38,387 nucleotides of DNA from an uncultured Flaviramulus sp. Its GTDB lineage: Bacteria > Bacteroidota > Bacteroidia > Flavobacteriales > Flavobacteriaceae. The notes below the pieces were generated by a model. It ran no database searches. It was not told where the DNA came from and was given only the letters and a program-made list of their open reading frames with translations. Positions 37,978-38,387 of the stretch are shown piece after piece. Numbering within the stretch: position 1 is the first letter of the stretch; every line of letters starts with the position of its first letter. The stretch covers positions 1 through 38,387 of the forward strand of contig CANKVS010000040.1 of NCBI GenBank assembly GCA_947487155.1, written 5' to 3'. Position numbers and translations under genes: made by a program.

Positions 37978-38253
37978 ATGTATTTAGAAATTGTATCACC
38001 AGAAGCAACATTATTTAGTGGAGAAGTAGATTCTATTTCTGTACCAGGTGTTAACGGTGAATTTGAAATGCTTAAAGATCACGCTCCAATTGTTTCTTTA
38101 TTAAAAGAAGGTAACGTGAAAATTTTTGGTGACATCAAACTTGAAGAAGAAGTTGAATCAAAATTCACAAAAGCAGATAAAGGTACTTGGTTAGCAATTA
38201 ATTCTGGTACTATTGAAATGAAAGATAATAAAGTTATTGTTTTAGCAGACTAG
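37978..38253 (+). CDS. atpC: ATP synthase subunit epsilon (short form)
   Basis: This central-stalk subunit links the beta catalytic ring to the c-ring. At 91 residues it contains only the N-terminal beta-sandwich domain (MYLEIVSPEATLFSGEVDSI, GVNGEFEMLKDHAPIVS). The C-terminal two-helix domain that inhibits ATP hydrolysis in E. coli (full length about 139) is missing. A short epsilon is usual in Bacteroidota, so this is not a truncation artefact; the natural stop is followed by a clean terminator. ATG start, 77 bp after atpD. Confidence 0.95.
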   Translation: MYLEIVSPEATLFSGEVDSISVPGVNGEFEMLKDHAPIVSLLKEGNVKIFGDIKLEEEVESKFTKADKGTWLAINSGTIEMKDNKVIVLAD

Positions 38254-38273
38254 ATTTTATTTTAAAATATATT

Positions 38274-38303
38274 AAAAACGCGAAGTTTAAGCTTCGCGTT
38301 TTT
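38274..38303 (+). terminator. Rho-independent terminator after atpC
   Basis: A 12-bp stem (AAAAACGCGAAG/CTTCGCGTTTTT) with a 6-nt loop, whose 3' arm ends in a T-run, starts 21 nt after the atpC stop. It closes the atpD-atpC unit. The last 84 bp of the window show no gene. Confidence 0.88.
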
Positions 38304-38387
38304 TGTTTTTATAGGCACTTTCAGGAGTAGTTCAACCTATTGACTTTCAGTTATTTAATTTGTATTTTAGATAAAACAAAACCCCGA

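Overview
This window is AT-rich and looks like chromosomal core sequence from a marine-type member of Flavobacteriaceae (phylum Bacteroidota). Four things point there: a large secreted protein with a type IX secretion (T9SS) C-terminal sorting domain, a TonB-dependent receptor with an N-terminal carboxypeptidase-regulatory-like domain, a DUF4270 lipoprotein, and promoters of the TAnnTTTG kind. Genes generally lack Shine-Dalgarno sequences, and atpD-atpC stand apart from the rest of the ATP synthase genes. I see no phage, insertion sequence, CRISPR array, rRNA or tRNA.

Layout. (1) 1-6.8 kb, minus strand: hmgA and hppD (tyrosine/homogentisate catabolism), separated by a long inverted repeat; then uvrC followed by a patatin/POTRA/beta-barrel outer-membrane protein. 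(2) 7.0-9.5 kb, plus strand: rimK, an aspartoacylase/succinylglutamate desuccinylase-like zinc hydrolase, and 5-formyltetrahydrofolate cyclo-ligase. (3) 9.5-16.1 kb, minus strand: an exported OmpA-like protein of unknown role, lspA, a DksA/TraR-like protein and ileS. (4) 16.2-20.8 kb, minus strand: a 1529-residue T9SS cargo protein with Asp-rich calcium-binding repeats and a LamG domain. A 634-bp non-coding divergent region separates it from (5) a lipoprotein cytochrome c/PQQ-type sugar dehydrogenase fusion and a small hypothetical gene. (6) 23.6-28.4 kb, minus strand: a compact run panC-panD-flippase-like membrane protein-esterase-like protein-radA. (7) 28.5-38.3 kb, plus strand: a half-length glycogen-synthase-like protein and DUF4270 lipoprotein, glmS, a TonB-dependent receptor, and atpD-atpC. 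Good rho-independent terminators close several of these units.

Most genes are ordinary housekeeping genes. The most notable signal is a family of short palindromic repeats. One inverted pair lies inside the ileS reading frame and is translated into the peptide RHSELVSES plus flanking residues, an insertion of about 21 residues in an essential tRNA synthetase. A second pair with the same outer ends but a different core fills the hmgA-hppD gap. Other palindromic or repeat-like spacers lie at radA, between the rimK-cluster genes, and between atpD and atpC. Other points worth a second look are the half-length GT5 protein, the esterase-like protein that has lost its nucleophile serine, the rimK/zinc-hydrolase pairing, and the OmpA-like protein of unknown function.
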